Counted from the stretch's first letter, positions 25,768 through 35,742 are shown. The stretch: 50,375 bases of DNA from Bacteroidota bacterium (GCA_013298545.1 JAAFIA010000029.1:1-50375); one strand, 5' to 3'. Notes: generated by a model not told the origin, from the sequence alone. A program made the numbers and translations.

Positions 25768-27633
25768 TTAATGTTGCGCGGGCTTGGGTTTTGCTCCGCC
25801 TGATGGATGTTTATGAATCAAATCGCCTTCGATCATTTTCGTTTCGAGGTCGGTACGCAAAATTTTTCCGGTCAAATATTTTTCAGACAACAGACTCGCA
25901 ATTGGCGCTGCCCAGGTTGCTCCAAATCCTGCATTTTCGACCAAAATAGCTATACATATTTTGGGGTTTTCACGTGGTGCAAAAAGTACAAATACGGAAT
26001 GGTCTTCGCCATGCGGATTTTGTGCTGTTCCTGTTTTGCCGCATACTTCAATACCTGGCAATTGCGCAATACGTCCTGTTCCGGCTTTGACCACATTCGA
26101 CATCCCTTCAATTACGTTCTCGTAGATCTGACGATCTTTTACGAGTGTGAATTGTTTTTCGCGCCATTTCGGATCTTCTTTGTCGCCAACTTTTCTGATG
26201 ACATGCGGAATATGATAATAACCACGATTAGCAATGCAGCAAATGATGTTACACATCTGCAAAGGTGTAACACTCACTTCGGCTTGACCAATGCCAAGCG
26301 AAATAACGGTCGAAGCGCGCCAGCCGCCTTTCCCGAAAACTTTGTCGTAATACGATACAGTTGGAACAATTCCTTTGGCTTCAAACGGAAGATCGGTGCC
26401 AATTTTTTTGCCTACTCCGAAACTCAAAACGTAATTGCGCCATGCTTCAAAACCTTCGACCGAGTTTTTATATTTTTTGTTTTCGACGATTGATTTGAAC
26501 ACGTATGAGTAATACGAGTTACATGAGGTTGCGATGGAGCCACTCAAATTTGTTGGGCTGGCATGCGCGTGGCATTTGGGTTTTCCTCCCAATGGCGGGT
26601 AGCCGCGCGCGCAGGGATAAAGCGTCGATGGTGTGAGCACGCCTTCTTGTTGTGCAACCAAGGCATTCAATAATTTAAAGGTCGATCCTGGCGGGTAAAA
26701 CGATTTTAACGCACGATTGATCAGCGGGCGACCTAATGTGTCTTTTTGCAACTTCCCATAATTCTTCGGAAAATCGCGGCCCACCAACATATTCGGATCA
26801 TACGTGGGACTGGTTACCAAGGCTAAAATTTCTCCAGTACCTGGTTCCATGGCTACTAAGCCTCCAATTTTATTCTGCATCAGCAATTCGCCATACTCTT
26901 GCAATTCGGCATCCAACGTACACACCAAATTCTGTCCCGGAACAGAAGATGTATCGTACAAACCATCTTTGTAACTGCCCTGAATATTATTATTGGCATC
27001 GCGGATTTTAATGCTCACCCCTTTCTTGCCGCGTAAAGCATCTTCATAACCACGCTCAATTCCAAACATGCCCACATAATCGCCCTGTTTGTAGTACGGA
27101 TGTTTTTCGATGTACTTTTCATCCACTTCGCCAATGTAACCTAACAAATGCGCTGCAATGGGTTTCGGATATTGCCGCACCGTACGCGCCTGCACATAAA
27201 ATCCATTTAGCTTATAAAGCTTTTCCTGAATCCGCGCATTCAATTCGGGCAACATCTGACTTTCAAAAATATATTCCCGATAATCTTTTTTGGCACTTTC
27301 CAAATTACCACACAAACGAATCAATCGTTTGAGAAAATCTTCTTTTGTAATGTTTAGTATTTTGCACAAAGCCAAAGTATCACAGCCTTTCGCTTCACGT
27401 GGCACAATCATCAAATCATACGCTACTTGATTAAAAACAAGCAATTTTCCATTCCGATCATAAATCGCACCACGCGGCGGGTAATCGGTTAAGTATTTGA
27501 ATGCCTGATTGTCTGCACTCATCTTGTATTTATCCGTACCCAACTGGATATAAGCCAACCGCGATATGTAAAGAATCGCAGTGAGTATCACTACACCCAG
27601 AATAATGTATTTTCTTCCTGCCAGTGGGTTCAT
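25768..27633 (-). CDS. mrdA: penicillin-binding protein 2
   Basis: The 621-residue class B transpeptidase has one N-terminal membrane helix and a dimerisation domain. The catalytic motifs are SxxK in PPGSTFKLLNAL, SxN in ATSCNSYYS and KTG in CGKTGTAQ. It crosslinks the peptidoglycan made by RodA in lateral wall growth. It overlaps mreD by 4 nt and precedes rodA by 6 nt. Confidence 0.96.
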   Translation of the reverse strand: MNPLAGRKYIILGVVILTAILYISRLAYIQLGTDKYKMSADNQAFKYLTDYPPRGAIYDRNGKLLVFNQVAYDLMIVPREAKGCDTLALCKILNITKEDFLKRLIRLCGNLESAKKDYREYIFESQMLPELNARIQEKLYKLNGFYVQARTVRQYPKPIAAHLLGYIGEVDEKYIEKHPYYKQGDYVGMFGIERGYEDALRGKKGVSIKIRDANNNIQGSYKDGLYDTSSVPGQNLVCTLDAELQEYGELLMQNKIGGLVAMEPGTGEILALVTSPTYDPNMLVGRDFPKNYGKLQKDTLGRPLINRALKSFYPPGSTFKLLNALVAQQEGVLTPSTLYPCARGYPPLGGKPKCHAHASPTNLSGSIATSCNSYYSYVFKSIVENKKYKNSVEGFEAWRNYVLSFGVGKKIGTDLPFEAKGIVPTVSYYDKVFGKGGWRASTVISLGIGQAEVSVTPLQMCNIICCIANRGYYHIPHVIRKVGDKEDPKWREKQFTLVKDRQIYENVIEGMSNVVKAGTGRIAQLPGIEVCGKTGTAQNPHGEDHSVFVLFAPRENPKICIAILVENAGFGATWAAPIASLLSEKYLTGKILRTDLETKMIEGDLIHKHPSGGAKPKPAQH

Positions 27634-28148
27634 GCGTTTTCGCGTTGACGGTTAAATAAAAATTGTGTAACCACAAGCAGGAGCAGTGTTGCTAATGAAC
27701 TGCACAACACCCGGAATAACGTATGGAAAAATTCGCGGAAACTAAACATTTCCAGATAAAACAAGAGCAAATGATGCATCACCACGAGCAAAGCCGCATA
27801 CGTGATAAACCATGCAAAACCCATGTCTTGAATCGTGGGCTGTTTGCTATTCTCATACCCATCGCGCGGAGCAATAAGGCGCAGTACAGCAGGACGAATC
27901 CAACCAATAAACGTACAAACCGCCATGTGCATGCCCAAGGTATTGTAAAACCAATCAATGCACAATCCGGTGATCATGGCCAACAACATCCCCAACCAAG
28001 CCGGAAGATCAAACGGCAATAACAACAAGAAAAGCAAATACAGAAATGGATTGATGTATGGACCCGGTTCTACATTTTTGAGAATAAGTCCTTGCACCAA
28101 AATGAGGAGGAAAAAGCGGAGGCCGTTGCGGATGATTTCGTTCAGCAT
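27630..28148 (-). CDS. mreD: rod-shape determining protein MreD
   Basis: The 172-residue membrane protein has five or so hydrophobic segments, and its position between mreC and mrdA fits MreD. MreD sequences diverge quickly, so the assignment rests on context. It overlaps mrdA by 4 nt, which suggests translational coupling. Confidence 0.85.
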   Translation of the reverse strand: MLNEIIRNGLRFFLLILVQGLILKNVEPGPYINPFLYLLFLLLLPFDLPAWLGMLLAMITGLCIDWFYNTLGMHMAVCTFIGWIRPAVLRLIAPRDGYENSKQPTIQDMGFAWFITYAALLVVMHHLLLFYLEMFSFREFFHTLFRVLCSSLATLLLLVVTQFLFNRQRENA

Positions 28149-28150
28149 AA

Positions 28151-28990
28151 CTATTCGGCGTTGTTTACTCCACTAGAATCTTTAAGCTGTTGCAATTCGT
28201 CGCGGAACAGATTACGCACAATCATCACGTGTTCTAATTTTCTGAAATCGGTTGTTAATTGCACTTGAACGGTGTACGTTTTGTCGCCCGCTTTTTTCTC
28301 CCAAGAAACAACCGTACCTACGGGAACACCAGCCGGAAAAGCTTCGCCCAAACCGCTTGTGATGAGTGTATCGCCTTTTACAAGTTTGGCGTGTGTGGGC
28401 AAATCAATCAACTCCGCCGTGCGATAATCCGTTCCTGCCCAAATCAATTGTCCAAATGTGCCGTCTTTTTTCAAGCGCGCACTCACTTTCACATCTTTAT
28501 GCAATAAGGACATGACGGTGCAAAAATTATCCGATACATTTAATACCAAACCTACCACTCCATTGGTCGTCAACACACCCATGTCGGGACGAATGCCTTG
28601 CGCACGGCCACGGTTGATGGTAACAAAATTGTTGCGTCTGTTTACGGTATTATCGACAACTTGGCCAGCGATGTATTCGTATTGCTGACGAAAAACCGTA
28701 TCGCGAATCGAAAAGGTATTGGAAGAATAAGGAGCAAAGGATGATTTTTGCATGGACCGCAACCGCGCTAATTCCTCCATCAACATTTTATTCTGATCTT
28801 TTAAATCGAGGTACGCTGTCATTTCATTACGTGTCTCCAACATCGATCCCACAACTTGATTGGCTGTATTGACGGCACCTGCGCGATGGAAAAAATTGTT
28901 TCGCACCAATAGCCAACACGACAAGCCTTCCAGCAGGATGAAAAGCAAGAATAAATAATGTCGTACAAGAAAAACAACCAGATTACGCAT
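28151..28990 (-). CDS. mreC: rod-shape determining protein MreC
   Basis: The 279-residue protein has an N-terminal membrane helix, a coiled-coil stretch (about residues 60-80) and the beta-rich periplasmic domain with FVTINRGRAQGIRPDMGVLTTNGVVG. MreC links the cytoplasmic MreB filament to PBP2/RodA. Confidence 0.93.
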   Translation of the reverse strand: MRNLVVFLVRHYLFLLFILLEGLSCWLLVRNNFFHRAGAVNTANQVVGSMLETRNEMTAYLDLKDQNKMLMEELARLRSMQKSSFAPYSSNTFSIRDTVFRQQYEYIAGQVVDNTVNRRNNFVTINRGRAQGIRPDMGVLTTNGVVGLVLNVSDNFCTVMSLLHKDVKVSARLKKDGTFGQLIWAGTDYRTAELIDLPTHAKLVKGDTLITSGLGEAFPAGVPVGTVVSWEKKAGDKTYTVQVQLTTDFRKLEHVMIVRNLFRDELQQLKDSSGVNNAE

Positions 28991-29023
28991 CGGCTAATGT
29001 TCCGTGGTGGTTGAAACGACTGC

Positions 29024-30046
29024 TTATTTGATCAGGAATGGGAACTTATCGATATTCTTGAGCGCGATGCCTGTACCGCGCGCCACCGCACGAAGCGGAT
29101 CTTCAGCCACGTGAACAGGTAATTTTGTTTTGAGCGAAATACGACGATCCAAACCACGCAACAACGATCCACCACCCGCCAAATAAATACCAGTGCGGTA
29201 AATATCGGCTGAAAGTTCGGGCGGAGTCATTTCGAGCGCATTCAAAATCGCTTCCTCAATTTTTGCAATCGACTTATCGAGCGCGTGCGCAATCTCGACA
29301 TACGATACATAAATCTCTTTCGGAATACCCGTCATCAAATCGCGGCCATGAACTGGAAAATCGGGTGGCGCATTTTCAATTTCGGTCAATGCTGCACCCA
29401 CTTCAATTTTGATACGTTCTGCCGTACGCTCACCAATGAGGATGTTGTGTTGACGACGCATGTATTCTTCGATATTGCCCGTAAACTCATCGCCCGCAAT
29501 ACGAATCGACTTATCGCAAACAATACCACCGAGTGCAATAACCGCAATTTCGGAAGTACCACCGCCAATATCAATAATCATATTGCCCATCGGTTCTTCC
29601 ACGTCAATACCAATACCAATAGCCGCCGCCATGGGTTCGTGAATGAGATACACTTCTTTGGCTCCCGCATGTTCGGCACTATCGCGAACAGCACGTTTTT
29701 CTACTTCCGTAATACCCGATGGAATACAAATAACCATACGCAGCGAAGGCGAAAACAAACGCCGTCCCGGATTGATCATTTTAATCATGCCCCGAATCAT
29801 GTGCTCCGCCGCATGAAAGTCAGCAATAACACCATCTTTCAAAGGACGGATCGTTTTAATGTTTTCGTGGGTCTTGCCGTGCATCTGCATAGCTTGTTTC
29901 CCCACCGCAATGACTTTGCCGCTCATGCGGTCAACAGCAACAATCGATGGTTCGTCCACAACAACTTTGTCGTTGTGAATGATGATCGTGTTGGCTGTGC
30001 CTAAGTCGATCGCAATTTCCTGAGTAAAGATGTCGAACACTCCCAT
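29024..30046 (-). CDS. mreB: actin-like cell-shape protein MreB
   Basis: The 340-residue actin-fold protein shows IDLGTANTIIIHND, the second phosphate motif MIIDIGGGTSEIAVIALG and the adenosine motif GIYLAGGGSLLRGLD. It forms membrane-bound filaments that direct the rod elongation complex. It lies 39 nt after purH and is probably cotranscribed with it. Confidence 0.97.
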   Translation of the reverse strand: MGVFDIFTQEIAIDLGTANTIIIHNDKVVVDEPSIVAVDRMSGKVIAVGKQAMQMHGKTHENIKTIRPLKDGVIADFHAAEHMIRGMIKMINPGRRLFSPSLRMVICIPSGITEVEKRAVRDSAEHAGAKEVYLIHEPMAAAIGIGIDVEEPMGNMIIDIGGGTSEIAVIALGGIVCDKSIRIAGDEFTGNIEEYMRRQHNILIGERTAERIKIEVGAALTEIENAPPDFPVHGRDLMTGIPKEIYVSYVEIAHALDKSIAKIEEAILNALEMTPPELSADIYRTGIYLAGGGSLLRGLDRRISLKTKLPVHVAEDPLRAVARGTGIALKNIDKFPFLIK

Positions 30047-30085
30047 AAGATAATTCGCGCGTGTGGTATGGTGTATTGGTTGTGG

Positions 30086-31612
30086 TTAATGTTTGAAATG
30101 CCGAACGCCTGTCATGACCATGGCCATGCCGTGCTGATCGCAATAAGTTACCGAATCGGTATCGCGGATAGATCCGCCAGGTTGCACCACCGCACGGATT
30201 CCCGCGTTGTGGGCAATTTCAACACAATCGGCAAACGGGAAAAAAGCATCCGAAGCCATGACTGCGCCATTTAAATCAAAATTGAAACTTTGTGCTTTGG
30301 CCACAGCCTGACGCAACGCATCCACGCGCGAAGTCTGACCAGTACCGCTTGCGAGCAACTGCCCGTTTTTAGCAAGCACAATGGTGTTGGATTTGGTATG
30401 CTTCACCAGTTTATTGGCAAAAACAAGATCGCGGTATTCCGCTTCGGTTGGCACTTCTTTGGTAGCTGGTTTCATATCAGCAACCGTCTCATTTCGCAGG
30501 TCTTTGTCTTGTTCGATGATGCCATTGAGCAAGGTTCGGATTTGGCGGCTTGGTAAAGCGGCGTTTTTCTGAACGAGAATGATGCGGTTGTTTTTCTGTT
30601 GCAGGATTTGAAGTGCGTCGGCATCGTATGCAGGAGCAATGATGACTTCAAAGAAAATTTTATGAATGGCTTCGGCTGCTGCCGCGTCGATGGTGCGGTT
30701 GCAAATCAAGATGCCACCAAAAGCAGAAACCGGATCGCCGGCTAACGCATCGTTCCACGCTTCGAGCGCGGTTGGGCGAGAAGCAACGCCACAAGCATTG
30801 TTGTGTTTGAGAATGGCAAACGTACAATCGCTGAAATCGGCCATAAGATTCACCGCAGCATCCACATCAAGCAAATTGTTGTACGAAAGTTCTTTGCCGC
30901 TTAGTTTATCGAAAATAGCATCGAGGTTGCCGTGGAAAAATCCTTTCTGATGTGGATTTTCGCCGTAACGCAAAGCTTGTCCGCCATTGGCTGTTTGACG
31001 CAAGGCAATTTCTTGTCCGTCGGCATTAAACCAGTTGAAAATTGCTGAATCGTAATGCGAAGAGATGGCAAAAGCGCGTGTGGCAAATTGCTTGCGGTCT
31101 GCGAGATCGGTACTTCCGTTTTTGGAATTGAGCAATTCGAGCAAGGTTGGATATTCGTTGCGCGAAGAAACAATCAGCACGTCTTTGAAATTTTTGGCTG
31201 CCGCACGAATGAGTGAGATGCCGCCAATATCGATTTTCTCGATGATGTCTTGATCGGGTGCGCCAGAAGCAACTGTTGCTTCAAATGGGTAAAGATCTAC
31301 GATCACAAGATCGATCTCTGGAATTTCAAATTCTTCGAGTTGCGCAATGTCTGCATCCAACTCACGACGACCAAGGATGCCCCCAAAAATTTTAGGGTGC
31401 AATGTTTTGACACGTCCGCCCAAAATAGAAGGGTAGGAAGTAAGCTCTTCGACAGGTGTAACGGGAATACCGAGTTGTTCGATGAAGGTTTGTGTTCCGC
31501 CTGTGCTATACAGGCCCACGCCCAGTTCGTGAAGACGACGGATTATTGGCTCTAAATTGTCTTTGTAAAAGACTGAAATTAAGGCGTTTTTGATGTTTTT
31601 TGGACTGCTCAT
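30086..31612 (-). CDS. purH: bifunctional AICAR formyltransferase/IMP cyclohydrolase
   Basis: The 508-residue protein has an N-terminal MGS-like IMP cyclohydrolase domain (to about residue 145, with VKTLHPKIFGGIL) and a C-terminal formyltransferase domain (KHNNACG, KHTKSNTIVLAKNG). It catalyses the last two steps of IMP synthesis. It heads the rod-shape operon, an arrangement common in Bacteroidota. Confidence 0.97.
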   Translation of the reverse strand: MSSPKNIKNALISVFYKDNLEPIIRRLHELGVGLYSTGGTQTFIEQLGIPVTPVEELTSYPSILGGRVKTLHPKIFGGILGRRELDADIAQLEEFEIPEIDLVIVDLYPFEATVASGAPDQDIIEKIDIGGISLIRAAAKNFKDVLIVSSRNEYPTLLELLNSKNGSTDLADRKQFATRAFAISSHYDSAIFNWFNADGQEIALRQTANGGQALRYGENPHQKGFFHGNLDAIFDKLSGKELSYNNLLDVDAAVNLMADFSDCTFAILKHNNACGVASRPTALEAWNDALAGDPVSAFGGILICNRTIDAAAAEAIHKIFFEVIIAPAYDADALQILQQKNNRIILVQKNAALPSRQIRTLLNGIIEQDKDLRNETVADMKPATKEVPTEAEYRDLVFANKLVKHTKSNTIVLAKNGQLLASGTGQTSRVDALRQAVAKAQSFNFDLNGAVMASDAFFPFADCVEIAHNAGIRAVVQPGGSIRDTDSVTYCDQHGMAMVMTGVRHFKH

Positions 31613-31634
31613 AAAAAGCTTGTGAAAAGCGATT

Positions 31635-31642
31635 CAAAACTA
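31635..31642 (-). promoter_or_regulatory. -7 element of the purH-mre operon (TAGTTTTG)
   Basis: A perfect TAnnTTTG on the minus strand ends 22 nt before the purH ATG. Confidence 0.65.
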
Positions 31643-31808
31643 CGAAGTTTACAGAGCCGAAACACCAGTAAAATCAGGATTTTTCGCTTTGTTGATAAGT
31701 GTGTCGGATTGTTCATAACGCGAATACTTGCCACCGTGGTTTAGTGGGGCCGAAAACGCATTTCTAAAAGTTGCTTAGAAGCATTGCAAAAAGCAGTAAA
31801 TTCGTTTC

Positions 31809-32330
31809 ATGAAACAAGCCATTCTTCTCTTTTTGTTTGCATGCAGTTTTTCGATGCAGGCGCAAACTGGCGCCAATCCTACATTTACACAAGCAACAGA
31901 TTACAACGATTACATCATTTCGCGGCAAATGCGTGTTGGGGCTTGCATGAATCGCATGATCGCATTGCTCAACGATACGGCTAAAACGCAAGCAGATGCC
32001 GAAAACTTGCGGCTCGAATTGCAAAGCGAAGTGGCGCAATACCGCGATCAAATTAAAGCCATGCCTGCATGGAACGGTAGTATCGAATTTCGCAATGCCG
32101 CATTTGATTTGTTTCAGTTTTATTACGACATGTTTGCCGTAGAATACACGAAACTCATCCCAATCATTTATACTACGCCATATACCGAAGTGGAACAAAA
32201 ACGCGTAGAAGAAATTTTCGCAGCAGTAAGCGCCAAAGAAAAAATTCTCGATGCAAAATTCCTCGGTTCGCAAGAAGCATTTGCCAAAGAAAATGGGTTT
32301 GTATTGACGCCTGCCGACGAAACCGATTAA
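31809..32330 (+). CDS. small exported helical protein
   Basis: The 173-residue product has a signal peptide (to about residue 19, FSMQAQ) and a mostly helical mature part. It resembles the LIC11966-type surface protein group in size, helical content and position of aromatic residues, but this is a tentative similarity. A TAAATTCG element ends 4 nt before the ATG. Confidence 0.6.
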   Translation: MKQAILLFLFACSFSMQAQTGANPTFTQATDYNDYIISRQMRVGACMNRMIALLNDTAKTQADAENLRLELQSEVAQYRDQIKAMPAWNGSIEFRNAAFDLFQFYYDMFAVEYTKLIPIIYTTPYTEVEQKRVEEIFAAVSAKEKILDAKFLGSQEAFAKENGFVLTPADETD

Positions 32331-32370
32331 GTTCCAAATTACGTTCTGTTTTCCCCACGCAAATGGCCTA

Positions 32371-32586
32371 CGCAGACGTGAGACAAGAGACTTGAGACGA
32401 GAGACATGAGACTTGGTGATTTACCAGCCGAGCATGACCTACGCAGATTTGAGACACAATAGCGCAAGCGAAACAGCGCGAAGTGCGGAGAGCGATGTAC
32501 TCGCTCTGTTTCTCCGCACTGCAACTATGGGGTCTCAAGTCTCTCGTCTCAAGTCTCATGTCTCAAGTCTCTCGTCTCACGTCTGA
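32371..32586. repeat. dispersed hairpin repeat, copy 2 of 3, with long inverted flanks
   Basis: The outer arms are GACGTGAGACAAGAGACTTG-type and AAGTCTCTCGTCTCACGTC-type words that pair over tens of bases. In the centre is a copy of the CAGCGCGAAGTGCGGAG...CTCGCTCTGTTTCTCCGCACTG hairpin seen near 2.6 kb. The remaining intergenic sequence on either side shows no gene. Confidence 0.75.
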
Positions 32587-32665
32587 AAAAAAACGAGCGC
32601 AGCGAGTACACACCCAGAATCATCTTTAGCGTTTTTGAACGTGGTGCGTGGAATTTTGGAATTAT

Positions 32666-32673
32666 TACCTTTG
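32666..32673 (+). promoter_or_regulatory. -7 element of purE (TACCTTTG)
   Basis: A perfect TAnnTTTG ends 4 nt before the purE ATG, so transcription would begin at or very near the start codon. Confidence 0.7.
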
Positions 32674-32677
32674 ACCC

Positions 32678-33187
32678 ATGCAAGCACAAGTAGGAATCAT
32701 CATGGGCAGCGCATCTGACTTTCCTGTCATGCAAGAAGCCGCCGCCATTCTTGAACACTTTGAAATTCCGTTTGAAGTAGAAGTTGTATCGGCCCACCGC
32801 ACACCGGAACGTATGGTCGAATACGCCAAAACGGCTTCTACGCGTGGCTTGCGGGTGATTATTGCAGGTGCGGGTGGTGCGGCTCATTTACCCGGAATGG
32901 TTGCTTCGCTTACGCCTTTGCCCGTGATTGGCGTTCCCGTAAAATCATCCAATTCCATTGATGGTTGGGATTCGATTTTATCTATTTTACAAATGCCCAA
33001 TGGCGTTCCTGTAGCTACTGTTGCTCTGAATGCCGCACAAAATGCCGGAATTCTTGCCGCGCAGATTATCGGCAGCAACGAACCAACCGTTCAGATCAAA
33101 ATCGCAGCATTTAAAGAAGGACTTAAAACCAAAGTGCTTGATGGCGCAAAAAAACTCGATGCGTCGCAGTTTAAATTTAAAGTCTGA
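32678..33187 (+). CDS. purE: N5-carboxyaminoimidazole ribonucleotide mutase
   Basis: The 169-residue class I PurE has MGSASDFPVM near the N-terminus, SAHRTPERM with the active-site His, and AGAGGAAHLPGM. It moves the carboxyl group from N5-CAIR to give CAIR in purine synthesis. No purK is adjacent. Confidence 0.96.
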   Translation: MQAQVGIIMGSASDFPVMQEAAAILEHFEIPFEVEVVSAHRTPERMVEYAKTASTRGLRVIIAGAGGAAHLPGMVASLTPLPVIGVPVKSSNSIDGWDSILSILQMPNGVPVATVALNAAQNAGILAAQIIGSNEPTVQIKIAAFKEGLKTKVLDGAKKLDASQFKFKV

Positions 33188-33201
33188 CGGTAAAAAAGTG
33201 T

Positions 33202-34749
33202 TTAGTTCGGTGATAAGGCCGATGCTTCGGTACTAAGCCTTAAAAATTCGAGAATTTCTTCCACAAACTTTCGCTCATTCGATAAACGCGGCACTTTATT
33301 TTGTCCGCCCAATTTATTTTTGTGTTTGAGCCAATTGTAAAATGTGCCCATAGGCAAGGCTTTCACCTGAGGCATCAGCAAAACGAAATCGCGGTAACGC
33401 TTGGCCTCATAGTCTGAATTGAGTGCTTTCAGCGCAGTGTCAAATAAAACCGTAAACCGCTGCAAATCGTCTGGAGCAATTGCAAATTCAATCAACCATT
33501 GATGTGCCCCTTGCTTGCCTTCTTTGTCCATAAATACAGGCGCAGCCGTGTATTCGGCAATACTTGCACCCGTACGCTCGCATGCTTGCGCCAAGGCCTG
33601 TTCCGCATTTTCAATCATCACCTCTTCACCAAAAACATTCAAATAATGCTTCGTCCGTCCCGTAATTTTGAATCGGTAAGGCGATGTTGACGTAAACCGA
33701 ATCGTATCGCCCACTTGGTAACGCCATAAACCACCTGTTGTAGAAACAACCAGCGCATATTCTTCTCCAATTTTTACATCTTCCAGACCAATCGCTTTTC
33801 CGTCCTCCTTATTCCATTCCGAAACAGGCAGAAACTCGTACCAAATCCCATAATCCAACATCAACAACAATTCGCCACCAGCCGTTAAATCTTGAATGCC
33901 GAAGAAACCCTCAGTCGCATTATACAATTCCAAATAATGAATATCAGCACCCAACGTTTCGCGCAATTGTGGTCGGTAAGGTGTGATGCTGACACCGCCG
34001 TGGTAATACACTTCGAGATTGGGCCAGATTTCGCGAATGCTTTTCTTTCCAGAAAGTTCTAAAATGCGATGAAACAAAACCAACATCCACGAAGGAACAC
34101 CAGCAAGACTCGTTACATTTTCATTCATCGTAGAACGCGCCATCTGTTCCAACTTTTCTTCCCATTCACTTAATAACGCAATGCGCACATTCGGTGCCCG
34201 CAACCAATCGGCCCAGAGTGGTAAATTCTGAATGATGATGGCCGATACATCGCCATGATACGATTCATAATCTTCGAGCAAATCGGTTTGATGGCTGCCA
34301 CCTAAAGCCAAATTTTTGCCCGTAAATAATTGATGTTCGGGATAATTGCTGCAATAAATCGAAACCATATCCTTCCCGCCTTTGTAATGGCAATCGCGCA
34401 ACGATTCTTCGGTGATGGGAATAAACTTGCTTTTATCGCTTGTTGTGCCTGATGATTTGGCAAACCATTTTACTTCCGTAGGCCAAAGCAAATGTTGTTC
34501 ACCTCGGCGAAGCCGATCGATGTATGGTTTGATGGAATCGTAGGTTTGAATCGGAACGCGCTGCCGAAATTGTTCAGGTGTTTTAATCTCATCGTAATGC
34601 CAATTTTTGCCCCATTCCGTTTCTCTTCCCGATTCGATCAGTTTATGAAACCATTCTTGCTGTACCTCGTGCGGATATTTCTGAAACAGTTCGATTTGGT
34701 GCATACGTTTCACCATGAGCCAAGAAGCAATAGAATTGAAGATAGGCAT
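33202..34749 (-). CDS. GH3-family acyl-adenylating/amide synthetase-like protein
   Basis: The 515-residue protein matches the GH3 family, best known from plant auxin amido synthetases. It starts like MPIFNSIASWLMVKRMHQIELF and has FAKSSGTTSDKSKFIP as the ATP-binding motif, followed by typical YHGGVSITPYRPQ and YNATEGFFGIQD. Bacterial members are common in Bacteroidota, where their substrates are unknown. An ATP-dependent conjugation of an acid to an amine is the family chemistry. Confidence 0.88.
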   Translation of the reverse strand: MPIFNSIASWLMVKRMHQIELFQKYPHEVQQEWFHKLIESGRETEWGKNWHYDEIKTPEQFRQRVPIQTYDSIKPYIDRLRRGEQHLLWPTEVKWFAKSSGTTSDKSKFIPITEESLRDCHYKGGKDMVSIYCSNYPEHQLFTGKNLALGGSHQTDLLEDYESYHGDVSAIIIQNLPLWADWLRAPNVRIALLSEWEEKLEQMARSTMNENVTSLAGVPSWMLVLFHRILELSGKKSIREIWPNLEVYYHGGVSITPYRPQLRETLGADIHYLELYNATEGFFGIQDLTAGGELLLMLDYGIWYEFLPVSEWNKEDGKAIGLEDVKIGEEYALVVSTTGGLWRYQVGDTIRFTSTSPYRFKITGRTKHYLNVFGEEVMIENAEQALAQACERTGASIAEYTAAPVFMDKEGKQGAHQWLIEFAIAPDDLQRFTVLFDTALKALNSDYEAKRYRDFVLLMPQVKALPMGTFYNWLKHKNKLGGQNKVPRLSNERKFVEEILEFLRLSTEASALSPN

Positions 34750-34831
34750 AGGCTGGCGTTTTAATTAGTATAGGATGAAGGTACATTTTTTTATGCTTGG
34801 TTTATTTTCAAACTCGCTTCGCTCGTTTTTT

Positions 34832-34945
34832 TAGACATGAGACGCTAGACATGAGACGTGAGACGAAATACCGCAAGAGAAACAGCGCGGAGAGCGGAGA
34901 AACAGAGCGAAAAACGCACTCCGCGCTCTTTCTTCGCGCTATAAA
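34832..34945. repeat. dispersed hairpin repeat, copy 3 of 3
   Basis: GACATGAGACG-type words precede a variant of the same hairpin family (AGAAACAGCGCGGAGAGCGG ... CCGCGCTCTTTCTTCGCGC). It lies just upstream of the promoter of the frameshifted enoyl-CoA hydratase. Confidence 0.65.
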
Positions 34946-34973
34946 ACGGTATGTGTCAATAAATCGAATCCTT

Positions 34974-34981
34974 TATCTTTG
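34974..34981 (+). promoter_or_regulatory. -7 element (TATCTTTG) of the hydratase gene
   Basis: A perfect TAnnTTTG ends 4 nt before the ATG at 34986. Confidence 0.65.
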
Positions 34982-34985
34982 CGGC

Positions 34986-35742
34986 ATGACAACAACAGGA
35001 CACGTTCACACGCATATTGCTGACGGCATTGGAACCGTTACATTTTTTCATCCACAGAGTAATTCGTTGCCCGGCGATTTGTTGCGCAAGCTTGCAGCAG
35101 AAATTGAGGCCGTAGGAAAAAATCCTGAAGCGCGCGTGATTGTGTTGCGCAGCGAAGGCGATAAGGCATTTTGTGCGGGGGCTTCGTTCGACGAACTCAT
35201 TTCGATCAAAGACATTGAAACGGGCAAACGCTTTTTCTCTGGTTTTGCAGGCGTGATCAATGCGATGCGTACGGCTCCAAAATTTGTTTTGGTGCGTGTG
35301 CAAGGGAAGGCTGTGGGTGGGCTTGGCTTCGTCTGGCGATTATACGTTTGCTGTATCGAGTGCGTCTGCAAAATTGAGTGAGCTGGCCGTGGGAATCGGA
35401 CCGTTTGTTGTTGGCCCTGCGGTAGAGCGTAAGATCGGAACATCGGCTTTTGCCGAAATGGCCATCAATGCAACCGAATGGCGTAGCGCCGAGTGGGGGA
35501 AAGCGAAAGGACTTTACAACGATGTATTTGCAAGCGTAGAAGAAATGGATGCTGCACTCGATACGTTGGCTAAAAAATTAGCATCTAGCAATCCAGAAGC
35601 GATGCAGATGCTCAAAAACGTATTTTGGAAAGGAACAGATCATTGGGAAACACTTTTATACGAACGCGCCGAAATGAGTGGCACCTTGGTGCTTTCCGAG
35701 TTTACCGTCAATGCAATTAATTCGTTTAAGCAAAAAGCATAA
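34986..35742 (+). pseudogene. enoyl-CoA hydratase/isomerase gene with a frameshift
   Basis: The first part (MTTTGHVHTHIADGIG ... RVQGKAVGG) reads as a crotonase up to about 35320, including KAFCAGASFDEL, the first oxyanion-hole region. The second part (GLASSGDYTFAVSSASAKLSELAVGIGP ...) continues in a different frame to 35742. At the junction the expected GGG-V-GLAxxGDY run is shortened: the bases GGTGGGCTTGGCTTCG fit the family only if one base is removed or a few are added. This may be a real mutation or a sequencing error. In its intact form the enzyme would hydrate enoyl-CoA in fatty-acid degradation. Confidence 0.8.
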
